43,871 nt of DNA, taken from positions 1 through 43,871 of the forward strand of contig CAZKNF010000027.1 of assembly GCA_964554105.1 (NCBI GenBank). The letters run 5' to 3'. A program made the position numbers and the translations under genes. Source of the stretch: CAZKNF01 sp964554105. Lineage in GTDB: Bacteria; Bacteroidota; Rhodothermia; Rhodothermales; VXPQ01. This document shows, in pieces, positions 24,573 to 30,965 of the stretch (its first letter is position 1; each line of letters starts with the position of its first letter). Below the pieces are notes generated by a model, which made no database searches, had not been told where the DNA came from, and saw nothing but the letters and a program-made list of their open reading frames with translations.

Positions 24573-25610
24573 TTACGATCGACGCTGGACGTACTGCAGG
24601 TTACCGGGAGTGAACGGCTTGTAAGTAACGTCGAAATCTCGGTAAAAGGCGGAGCTATCGCAGGTATTTCCCTCGATGAGCATCTCGAACTGGTCCGGGG
24701 TGATCGGCAGCAGTCCGACCTTCCCGGCCGTTTGAATGATCGGCCGTGCGAGCCAGATCGGCTGCGAAATCTTTCGTTTCGGTGCGTGGCCGACGGCGGC
24801 GGTAATGCGGTCCAGGACATCCAGAAACGAAATCCGCTCCTTTCCGGCAACGCAGTACGACGTGCCTGCAGCCGCTTCGAGCGTGAGCGCCTGCACGAAC
24901 GCCGAGGCTACTTCTTCTACTGAAACGAGCTGCATCTCGAACGTGCCGTCCCCGAAAACAGGGAGTATCGGAAATGGTTTGATGAGCTGACGGGCGAGCT
25001 TTACCGCGAACTCGGGATTGTCCGTTCCCGGATCGCCGAATATGGTCGACGGCCTGAAAATGGTCCAGTGATCGAACGACGCACCCTTGACGTACTGCTC
25101 GGCCTTCCACTTGGTGGTCTGATAGCGCGACACGCCGTCCGGCCGGGCTCCGTTCGCGCTCATGTGAATGAAGCGCGGAATGCCGGCGCCGATCGCCTCG
25201 TCCACCACCGCCTTCGTGCCCTCGAAGTGGACGGCCTCGAACGTGACGCCCTTCGACGGCTTCTCGTCGACGATCCCGATCAGATGGATGACGGCGTCGC
25301 ATCCATCCATGGCGCCGCGCAGCGTCGACGGCTTCGTGACGTCACCTTCCACATCCTCCAAAACCCCCACATCCTCCACATTCCCTAGAATCCCCAGATC
25401 CCCCGCATCGCCCAAATCGTTCGCGTCCGCGCCGGCCTCGACTTCCTCGCCGTCCTTGCTATCACCCCCTTGGTCGGCGCCGTCCCTACCCGAACGACCG
25501 CCGCGGCCGGATCGGCGAACGAGCCGCCGGACGCCGTGCCCTTGTCGTAGCAGCTCCCGCAGAACGTACTCGCCAACGAAGCCCGTACCGCCTGTAAGGA
25601 AAACCTTCAC
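24573..25610 (-). CDS. NAD(P)-binding SDR-family protein (NDUFA9-like) with repeat insertion
   Basis: An atypical/extended short-chain dehydrogenase-like protein resembling the complex I NDUFA9/YbjT group. The cofactor motif LTGGTGFVGEYVLREL is at the N-terminus, DGCDAVIHLIGIV at the next strand, and YQTTKWKAE supplies the Tyr-x-x-x-Lys pair; later IFRPSTIFGDPG and SVEEVASAFVQAL are family landmarks. Between strand 2 (VRRLVRR) and strand 3 (EGDVTKPSTLRG) lies an unusual insertion, residues ~34-87, rich in Gly and Asp; its second half (residues 64-87) is encoded by eight 9-bp repeats. Without it the 345-residue protein would have the usual ~290. It precedes the barrel gene by 19 bp, so they are probably cotranscribed. 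Substrate unknown. Confidence 0.85.
   Translation of the reverse strand: MKVFLTGGTGFVGEYVLRELLRQGHGVRRLVRRSGRGGRSGRDGADQGGDSKDGEEVEAGADANDLGDAGDLGILGNVEDVGVLEDVEGDVTKPSTLRGAMDGCDAVIHLIGIVDEKPSKGVTFEAVHFEGTKAVVDEAIGAGIPRFIHMSANGARPDGVSRYQTTKWKAEQYVKGASFDHWTIFRPSTIFGDPGTDNPEFAVKLARQLIKPFPILPVFGDGTFEMQLVSVEEVASAFVQALTLEAAAGTSYCVAGKERISFLDVLDRITAAVGHAPKRKISQPIWLARPIIQTAGKVGLLPITPDQFEMLIEGNTCDSSAFYRDFDVTYKPFTPGNLQYVQRRS
25350..25421. repeat. 9-bp degenerate tandem repeat, eight units, inside SDR gene
   Basis: Plus-strand units: CACATCCTC, CAAAACCCC, CACATCCTC, CACATTCCC, TAGAATCCC, CAGATCCCC, CGCATCGCC, CAAATCGTT. The 9-bp period keeps frame and gives three-residue repeats of D-x-G/E type (DLG, DAG, DLG, ILG, NVE, DVG, VLE, DVE). 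Confidence 0.75.
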
Positions 25611-25622
25611 GATCAGCCTTCA

Positions 25623-25650
25623 AGTTGAGAGTTTACAGTTCAGAATCTGG
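25623..25650. repeat. 7-bp degenerate tandem repeat upstream of SDR gene
   Basis: Units AGTTGAG, AGTTTAC, AGTTCAG and AATCTGG, starting 13 bp upstream of the SDR start codon. Three units share AGTT. Short, so support is modest. Confidence 0.4.
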
Positions 25651-25733
25651 CGTTCACATCGAGTCGACGGTCGTCCCGGCGAGATGCGAGGTCCCGCACG
25701 TCGCCGAACTCCGAAAGCGCGTCGCCCACCGCT

Positions 25734-26861
25734 TTAGGTCACCGCCTTTGATTTTTGTGTTCCCTTCATCCGGTAGTCGAAATCCCGAACGCCGAACGAC
25801 GTTCCAACTCCCACGGCGGCAGCGATCATCGGATTGTCCGGCGGCACCACGCGGGTCTTGTTCGCAACGTCCTCCAGGGGCACGCTCGTCAGGCGATTCC
25901 CCTGCATGGCGACCATACGGCCGAAGTGCCCGTCGGCGACCATCGACGCGGCATACGTTCCGAACGCCGTGGCAAGATTGCGATCGAACGACGTCGGCGT
26001 ACCACCTCGCTGCATGTGGCCGAGGATCGTCGTGCGCACCTCACTCTGGATGCGCTCGCGCAGCTGCGCCTCCAGCACCTTTCCCACGCCGCCGAGGCGA
26101 ATCGGATCGGGACTTTCATCGATACGATCCATCACGGTGAGCTCGCCGTCTCTGGCGCGCGCGCCTTCCGCAATCGCGATGATGGTGAAGTTCTGCCCCC
26201 CGCTCTCACGTTCACGGCAAACGCGAATAATTTCGTCGACTTCATACTGCATTTCCGGGATCAGAATCACGTCAGCACCCCCGGCCACCCCGCCGTAGAG
26301 GGCAATCCATCCGGTGTATCGCCCCATCGTCTCGACGATCATGACTCTGTCGTGGCTCTGAGCCGTTGTGTGAAGCCGATCGATCGCCTCGGTCACGATA
26401 GATACGGCCGTATCGAATCCGAACGTGCGCTCCGTCGCCATCAGGTCATTGTCGATCGTTTTCGGCACGCCGACGATATTCAGACCCAGTTTCGAGAGGC
26501 CGTTCGCCGCCGACAAGGTACCGTCGCCGCCGATCACCACGATGGCGTCCACACCGATTGACTTGTAATACTTGACGACTTCCGCCGACACATCCGCATT
26601 TCCGCGCTTGTAATAGCTGAACGGATTGGCCCTATTACTCGTACCCAGAATCGTGCCCCCGCGTGTGAGAATGCCGCTCGCGTCTCGGTACGACAACGGC
26701 ATGATGCGCTGCTCGATCAGCCCCTGCAAGCCGTCTTCGATGCCGACGACTTCTGCATCGTACTGGAGGATGAGGCCCTTGGTCACCGCCCGAATGACCG
26801 CATTAAGACCCGGGCAATCGCCTCCACCCGTGAGAACACCTACTCGTAGTGATCTTGCCAT
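25734..26861 (-). CDS. pfkA: 6-phosphofructokinase, group III type, ATP-dependent predicted
   Basis: Phosphorylates fructose-6-phosphate in glycolysis. The 375 residues contain GGGDCPGLNAVIRA, LGTSNRANP, VIGGDGTLSAA, GVPKTIDNDL, FGFDTA, MIVETMGRYTGWIA and GHMQRGGTP, all normal family segments. Two positions read the phosphate donor: Gly114 in GGDGT (equivalent to E. coli Gly104; PPi-dependent enzymes have Asp) and Lys134 in PKTIDND (equivalent to Gly124; PPi enzymes have Lys). The Gly/Lys combination is the one seen in atypical ATP-dependent group III enzymes such as actinobacterial PFKs, so ATP use is predicted. The E. coli-type allosteric site is not clearly preserved. It is divergent from gluconokinase; a 10-bp phased repeat lies 30-79 bp upstream. 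Confidence 0.93.
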   Translation of the reverse strand: MARSLRVGVLTGGGDCPGLNAVIRAVTKGLILQYDAEVVGIEDGLQGLIEQRIMPLSYRDASGILTRGGTILGTSNRANPFSYYKRGNADVSAEVVKYYKSIGVDAIVVIGGDGTLSAANGLSKLGLNIVGVPKTIDNDLMATERTFGFDTAVSIVTEAIDRLHTTAQSHDRVMIVETMGRYTGWIALYGGVAGGADVILIPEMQYEVDEIIRVCRERESGGQNFTIIAIAEGARARDGELTVMDRIDESPDPIRLGGVGKVLEAQLRERIQSEVRTTILGHMQRGGTPTSFDRNLATAFGTYAASMVADGHFGRMVAMQGNRLTSVPLEDVANKTRVVPPDNPMIAAAVGVGTSFGVRDFDYRMKGTQKSKAVT

Positions 26862-26890
26862 ATGCTGCCTTAGTGGATGAGGGAAAAACG

Positions 26891-26940
26891 AAGGAGATCA
26901 GGATGAATCGGGATAATTTAGCGTGAATCGGCGCGAATCA
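26891..26940. repeat. 10-bp phased degenerate repeat in pfkA-gntK divergent region
   Basis: In steps of ten from 26891: AAGGAGATCA, GGATGAATCG, GGATAATTTA, GCGTGAATCG, GCGCGAATCA. Three units share GAATC, and TGAATCGG recurs exactly 20 bp apart (26904 and 26924), i.e. on one face of the helix, 30-79 bp upstream of the pfkA start. It could be an operator array or a low-complexity repeat. Confidence 0.55.
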
Positions 26941-27039
26941 CACACAGCCGGGAACGCATGGCAGCGCGGCCGCTTCTATTTTCGGATGCACTAGAATGAA
27001 GATCCGGCAGTCGACGTTCCTGCACGTACTCGTCAGCAT

Positions 27040-27582
27040 ATGAATGCACCTCCATCGCGCAGCACACCGGGGTCGGCGGATTTGAATCCTACGTGCATCG
27101 TGGTGATGGGCGTCTCGGGCGTCGGTAAGACGACCGTCGGCCGAATGCTTGCCGAGCGTCTCGGGTGGAGCTTCTTCGACGCCGACGACTTCCATCCCCC
27201 GGCCAATGTCACGAAAATGCGCCAGGGAACGCCGTTAACGGATGATGACCGCGAAGAATGGCTCGACCGCCTCAACGAGCTGATCAAGTCGTCATCCGAA
27301 GAGAACGAACCGGCGATTCTGGCGTGCTCGGCGCTCAAACGGAGGTACCGTGCCAAACTCTCACGCGGACTCAGTGGCAATGACGCCGTCGTCTTCGTCT
27401 ATCTTCGCGCTCCGAAAGAAGTGGTCGCCGGACGCCTCGGAGACCGATCCGATCACTTTTTCAATCCGGATCTCCTCGACAGCCAGATCGCCGCGCTGGA
27501 AGAACCCGACGACGCCGTGGTCGTCGATGCGTCCGCGCCGCTCGACGAGATCATGAACGAAATCGAGAATGCGCTGAAGTAG
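27040..27582 (+). CDS. gntK: Gluconokinase
   Basis: Phosphorylates gluconate to 6-phosphogluconate. The 180 residues carry the P-loop MGVSGVGKTTVGRMLAERLG, the substrate-binding FFDADDFHPPANVTKMRQGTPLTDDDR segment (very typical of GntK), LACSALKRRYR, and the lid VYLRAPKEVVAGRLGDRSDHFFNPDLLDSQ. An N-terminal extension of about 15 residues precedes the domain; the ATG at 27040 is used, without a strong ribosome-binding site. The next gene, converging from the other side with 36 bp between stops, is the 6-phosphogluconate dehydrogenase that uses its product. Confidence 0.93.
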   Translation: MNAPPSRSTPGSADLNPTCIVVMGVSGVGKTTVGRMLAERLGWSFFDADDFHPPANVTKMRQGTPLTDDDREEWLDRLNELIKSSSEENEPAILACSALKRRYRAKLSRGLSGNDAVVFVYLRAPKEVVAGRLGDRSDHFFNPDLLDSQIAALEEPDDAVVVDASAPLDEIMNEIENALK

Positions 27583-27618
27583 CCCGCCGCGGTGGGGTGT
27601 ACTTGTGACAAAGCAATG

Positions 27619-28527
27619 TTACTCAGGGCGAATCACTTCGTGTCCGCCGAACTGCTGCCGCATCCCCGCGAGTATCCGATGCGCGAACGGCGACGGGTCG
27701 CGCGACTCAATGCGTTGAAGCAGGGACGTCGTAATCACGGGCGCCGCGACGTTGAGGTCGATGGCCTCGCGGACGGTCCACCGCCCCTCCCCTGAATCGG
27801 GCACGTAGGCGGCGATCTCCGAAAGCTCCGGATCGTCGGCCAGCAGCGCGGACGTGAGGTCGAGCAGCCATGCCCGTACGACGCTGCCGTGCCGCCAGAC
27901 CTCTGCGACTTGATGCAGATCGAAGTCGAACTCCTCCTTGGCTTCCATTACGGCGAAGCCCTCCGCCATCGCCTGCATCATCCCATATTCGATGCCGTTG
28001 TGCACCATCTTGGCGAAGTGCCCCGAGCCGGCCAGGCCGACGTGCGCCCATCCGGCGTCGCCGTCCGCGGCCAGGTCGCGCAGCGCTCCCGAGAGCCGAT
28101 CGACAGCTTCGTCGTCGCCGCCGGCCATCAGGCAATATCCGTTCTCCAGACCCCATACACCGCCGCTGGTGCCGACGTCGACCAGATCGACGCCTGCCTC
28201 CTTCAGACTGGCATGCCGCCGCAGCGTATCACGATAATCAGAGTTGCCGCCGTCGATGAGCACGTCGCCCTCGTCGAGGACAGGCAAGAGCAGCTCGATG
28301 GTTGCGTCCACCGGGGCGCCGGACGGCACCATCATCCAGACATGCCGCGGACGCTCCAGCGCCGCGACGAGCTTCTCGAGTGACGTCGCGCCGACCAGAT
28401 TCTGGGCTGATAGGCCGCGAACCACCTCTTCGTCGAGATCATACCCGACCACCTCGTGACCCTTCCGCAGCAATCTGAGCGCCATGTTGCCGCCCATCTT
28501 ACCGAGGCCGACCATCCCGATTTGCAT
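27619..28527 (-). CDS. gnd: 6-phosphogluconate dehydrogenase, short NAD-type
   Basis: Oxidative decarboxylation of 6-phosphogluconate to ribulose-5-phosphate. At 302 residues it is the short form (GntZ/YqeC-like), not the ~470-residue E. coli form. The N-terminal Rossmann motif is MVGLGKMGGNMALRLL; strand 2 ends GYDLDEE, where the acidic residue favours NAD+ over NADP+. Catalytic segments IDGGNSDYRDTLRR, VGTSGGVWGLENGYCLMAGG and HFAKMVHNGIEYGMMQ (Lys, His, Asn, Glu) are intact. With convergent gntK it forms a gluconate catabolic pair. Start ATG at 28527 is clear. Confidence 0.93.
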   Translation of the reverse strand: MQIGMVGLGKMGGNMALRLLRKGHEVVGYDLDEEVVRGLSAQNLVGATSLEKLVAALERPRHVWMMVPSGAPVDATIELLLPVLDEGDVLIDGGNSDYRDTLRRHASLKEAGVDLVDVGTSGGVWGLENGYCLMAGGDDEAVDRLSGALRDLAADGDAGWAHVGLAGSGHFAKMVHNGIEYGMMQAMAEGFAVMEAKEEFDFDLHQVAEVWRHGSVVRAWLLDLTSALLADDPELSEIAAYVPDSGEGRWTVREAIDLNVAAPVITTSLLQRIESRDPSPFAHRILAGMRQQFGGHEVIRPE

Positions 28528-28554
28528 GGTACAATACGGTGTTTGATGAAGGAA

Positions 28555-28994
28555 TTACTTCTGCTGAGACGCTGCATAGGCTGCTGCCGCCTCCTCATCC
28601 CGGAAGATCGTCACCTGATCGAACCGGCCGTCGCCTGTCCAGTCTCCTCCAAGGTCGCTATCTGCATCGAAAAAGACCTCACCGGAATCTGAATTTTCGA
28701 AGACGACGAACATCGGACCGTCTGGAAGCTGCTCGTACAGACCGGTCATCGGCTCCCCTCCGGGCAGCTGCTCCAGCTCCTCGAATTCATCGGCCGCCTT
28801 CGTGTCCGGCTCTGACCGCCATCGCCTGATCCGGTACAGCCCGTCCGTCTCCCGATGGGAGAACTGAATGATGCCCCCGGAGAATTCGGATTCCGGATCG
28901 GCGGCTCCGGCCCGGCTGCTTTTGACGATCTCCTCGTCGACCGGAGGGGGTGCCGCTTCCTGGGCTCGCACGTTGGTACTCGCGTCTTCGCGTA
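28555..28994 (-). CDS. Small acidic protein, probably secreted; N-terminus lost in assembly gap
   Basis: The frame is open from its stop at 28555 to the edge of the N run. A GTG at 28969-28971 could start a 138-residue protein, but the frame continues upstream as REDASTNVRAQEAAPPP, which looks like the end of a signal peptide (cleavage after VRA or RAQ), so the true start is probably inside the gap. On the far side of the gap no start codon remains open in any minus-strand frame. The mature part is acidic (DEFEELEQLPGGEPMTGLYE, then GPMFVVFENSDSGEVFFDAD) with a predicted strand-rich middle and a closing VTIFRDEEAAAAYAASQQK. Function unknown. It ends 27 bp upstream of the gnd start, on the same strand. 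Confidence 0.65.
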
Positions 28995-29094
28995 NNNNNN
29001 NNNNNNNNNNNNNNNNNNNNNNNNNNNNNNNNNNNNNNNNNNNNNNNNNNNNNNNNNNNNNNNNNNNNNNNNNNNNNNNNNNNNNNNNNNNNNN
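28995..29094. other. Assembly gap (100 N)
   Basis: Exactly 100 N, probably of unknown true size. It hides the start of the minus-strand small protein and the promoter region of the following gene. After it, an open plus frame reading SKAFLRDVLRRMMPGGS ends at 29147 and could be the tail of a gene lying in the gap, but 17 codons are too few to claim. The remaining 29148-29294 shows nothing identifiable. Confidence 0.95.
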
Positions 29095-29294
29095 TCTAAA
29101 GCCTTCCTGCGAGATGTCTTACGACGTATGATGCCGGGAGGATCTTAACCAGGATGTGAACTCCGCCGGCCGCGCATTTGACTTCGATATCGACCCCAAC
29201 TATTTTCGGAGCTTGCGAGCCTGACCACCCCGGGCGCGCAGTAGTTGCCGCCAGCGGCATTGTACTCCATCCCTATTGCCTCCTCGACATTAGA

Positions 29295-30959
29295 ATGCTG
29301 AGCACGCGTCGCGGCGCCTTCGTTGCGGGTATTACCGTCTGCATTCTTGCCGCCAGCATTAAAATCTCACAGCCCGCCTCCGGCCAGTTTACACGGTCGT
29401 ATGCCCCGGAATCGGTCGAGCAGGGTGAATCCGCCAACGTATTCGCCACCTGGAGTGGGGCTACCGCCGTAGATGGGTTCGTGGTCGAGCTGCCGAGCGG
29501 ATGGACGCTGCAGTCTGGCGCAATCGTCAAAGATGGCTATCATAGCATCGGGCTTGAAGTGGAGGAGCTGGATGGCTCGCGATTCCATATCATTACCGAC
29601 GAGAGGCTCGAGCAGAGGGCCGATCTCGTGCTCGAACTCGGCAGTGGGGCGGCCATGTTTGGATCGGAAAGCGTCATCGTCACGCCCTTCATTCGACCTG
29701 GAGCCGACGATCCGCCGAATCTCCTTCACGCCGATCGACTCACGTTTTCCATTCAGAACACGAAGGCACCTGAGAACCCTCAAAACCGTGTCCTCTCCTT
29801 CACGTCCGACGAGTCCCAGCCTCTCCTGCTCCGAGAACAAATACATCCTCCGATCGATCTTCAGGAAGCGTTCTCGCTCTCCTTCTGGATGAAAAGCACC
29901 GGACTCAACGAGGTAGTGTTCTCGACCTGGGACGGCGCCCGCGAACGGTCGTATCCGCTCGAGATCGTCAGCGATCCCGCAGGTCGGCTCCGGGTTTTTC
30001 ACGGCAGACCGGGCGAACATCAATCCATCGGCTCCACGCGGCCGGTAGCGGACGGCTCATGGCACCACATCAACGTGATCAACGAGCCCGAGTCCGGTTG
30101 GATGCGGCTCCGGGTGGACGATGAGACCGTCGATTCCATCTACAGCGCTTCGCCGATAGCCATAGAGACGGAACTGGCTGCGGCGCTCGGTGGCAGGGTA
30201 CCCGGCTTAGATTCCTACTTCGACGGCACGACCGCTTACTCAGGATATGTCGACGAGCTGCGGATAGACTCGGGATCGGCGACGACCTCGCCCGCGTCGA
30301 ACGCGTCGCACGAAACACTTCACATGACGTTTGATGCGGGCGTTTCTCCCGACCTTCTGCGCGAGCCGCTGCGGGGCGTGGATATCACGCGGTCGGACCT
30401 CAACGTCCAGAAGCCGGTGAGAGGATTCCAGGCTGTACGCGAGGAGGGTACCGTTATCTTGCACTGGCGCACGCAGGATGCGGAGACAATGGAGTTCGTC
30501 GTAGAGCGGTCCCGGGACGGATTGACATTCGAGCCGATTCAGACGATCCCTGCGACGAGTGACGAGACGGCCTACGAGTACCGTGAGCCCGCCGGAAGTG
30601 CAGGCGTCGCGTACTACCGGCTCCGTCAGGTCTTCGCCGGGGGCGCTGAAAAGTTTTCCGGCATGATTAAGATCGGGATGGGTGCCGAACAACCGGACCG
30701 CGTCACGCTCATGGGCAATTTCCCGAATCCATTCAGTACGAACACGACGATTAGTTACGCGGTCACGGAGCTCTCTCAGATCGGGCTATCGGTGTGGGAT
30801 CTCTCGGGTCAGGCGGTCTCTCAACTCGTTGATCGAATCCACGGCCCGGGTTTTCATGAGACGCAGTTCGACGCCGGCGATTTGCCGAGCGGCACGTACT
30901 TCATTCGGCTTGAGACACCTTCAGGCATCAAGTCGCACAAGATGATATTGATGAGGTGA
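29295..30959 (+). CDS. T9SS-sorted secreted protein with LamG-like domain
   Basis: A 554-residue exported protein. The start is placed at the ATG at 29295, which begins a good signal peptide (RRGAFVAGITVCILAASI, cleavage near PASGQ); the longer frame from 29178 has no such logic. Order of parts: an N-terminal beta domain (SVEQGESANVFATWSG), a concanavalin A/LamG-like domain at about 165-335 (LQEAFSLSFWMKS, DGSWHHINVINEPESGWMRLRVDDE, SGYVDELRI), a fibronectin-like strand block (FQAVREEGTVILHWRTQDAE, AYYRLRQVF) and a C-terminal type IX sorting domain (LMGNFPNPFSTNTTISYAV, LPSGTYFIRLETPSG, KMILMR). This predicts export by Sec then T9SS to the cell surface. The OPT gene follows 6 bp later with a good GAGGTGA site, so they share a transcript. 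Ligand unknown. Confidence 0.88.
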   Translation: MLSTRRGAFVAGITVCILAASIKISQPASGQFTRSYAPESVEQGESANVFATWSGATAVDGFVVELPSGWTLQSGAIVKDGYHSIGLEVEELDGSRFHIITDERLEQRADLVLELGSGAAMFGSESVIVTPFIRPGADDPPNLLHADRLTFSIQNTKAPENPQNRVLSFTSDESQPLLLREQIHPPIDLQEAFSLSFWMKSTGLNEVVFSTWDGARERSYPLEIVSDPAGRLRVFHGRPGEHQSIGSTRPVADGSWHHINVINEPESGWMRLRVDDETVDSIYSASPIAIETELAAALGGRVPGLDSYFDGTTAYSGYVDELRIDSGSATTSPASNASHETLHMTFDAGVSPDLLREPLRGVDITRSDLNVQKPVRGFQAVREEGTVILHWRTQDAETMEFVVERSRDGLTFEPIQTIPATSDETAYEYREPAGSAGVAYYRLRQVFAGGAEKFSGMIKIGMGAEQPDRVTLMGNFPNPFSTNTTISYAVTELSQIGLSVWDLSGQAVSQLVDRIHGPGFHETQFDAGDLPSGTYFIRLETPSGIKSHKMILMR

Positions 30960-30965
30960 ATCCGC

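Noticed and set aside
24554..24850. N-terminal 99 codons preceding the barrel protein
   Set aside because: They are the SDR gene read in another frame; the signal peptide begins at 24553.
29095..29147. Plus-strand 17-codon open frame after the second gap
   Set aside because: Too short to support a gene; noted only as a possible tail of something in the gap.
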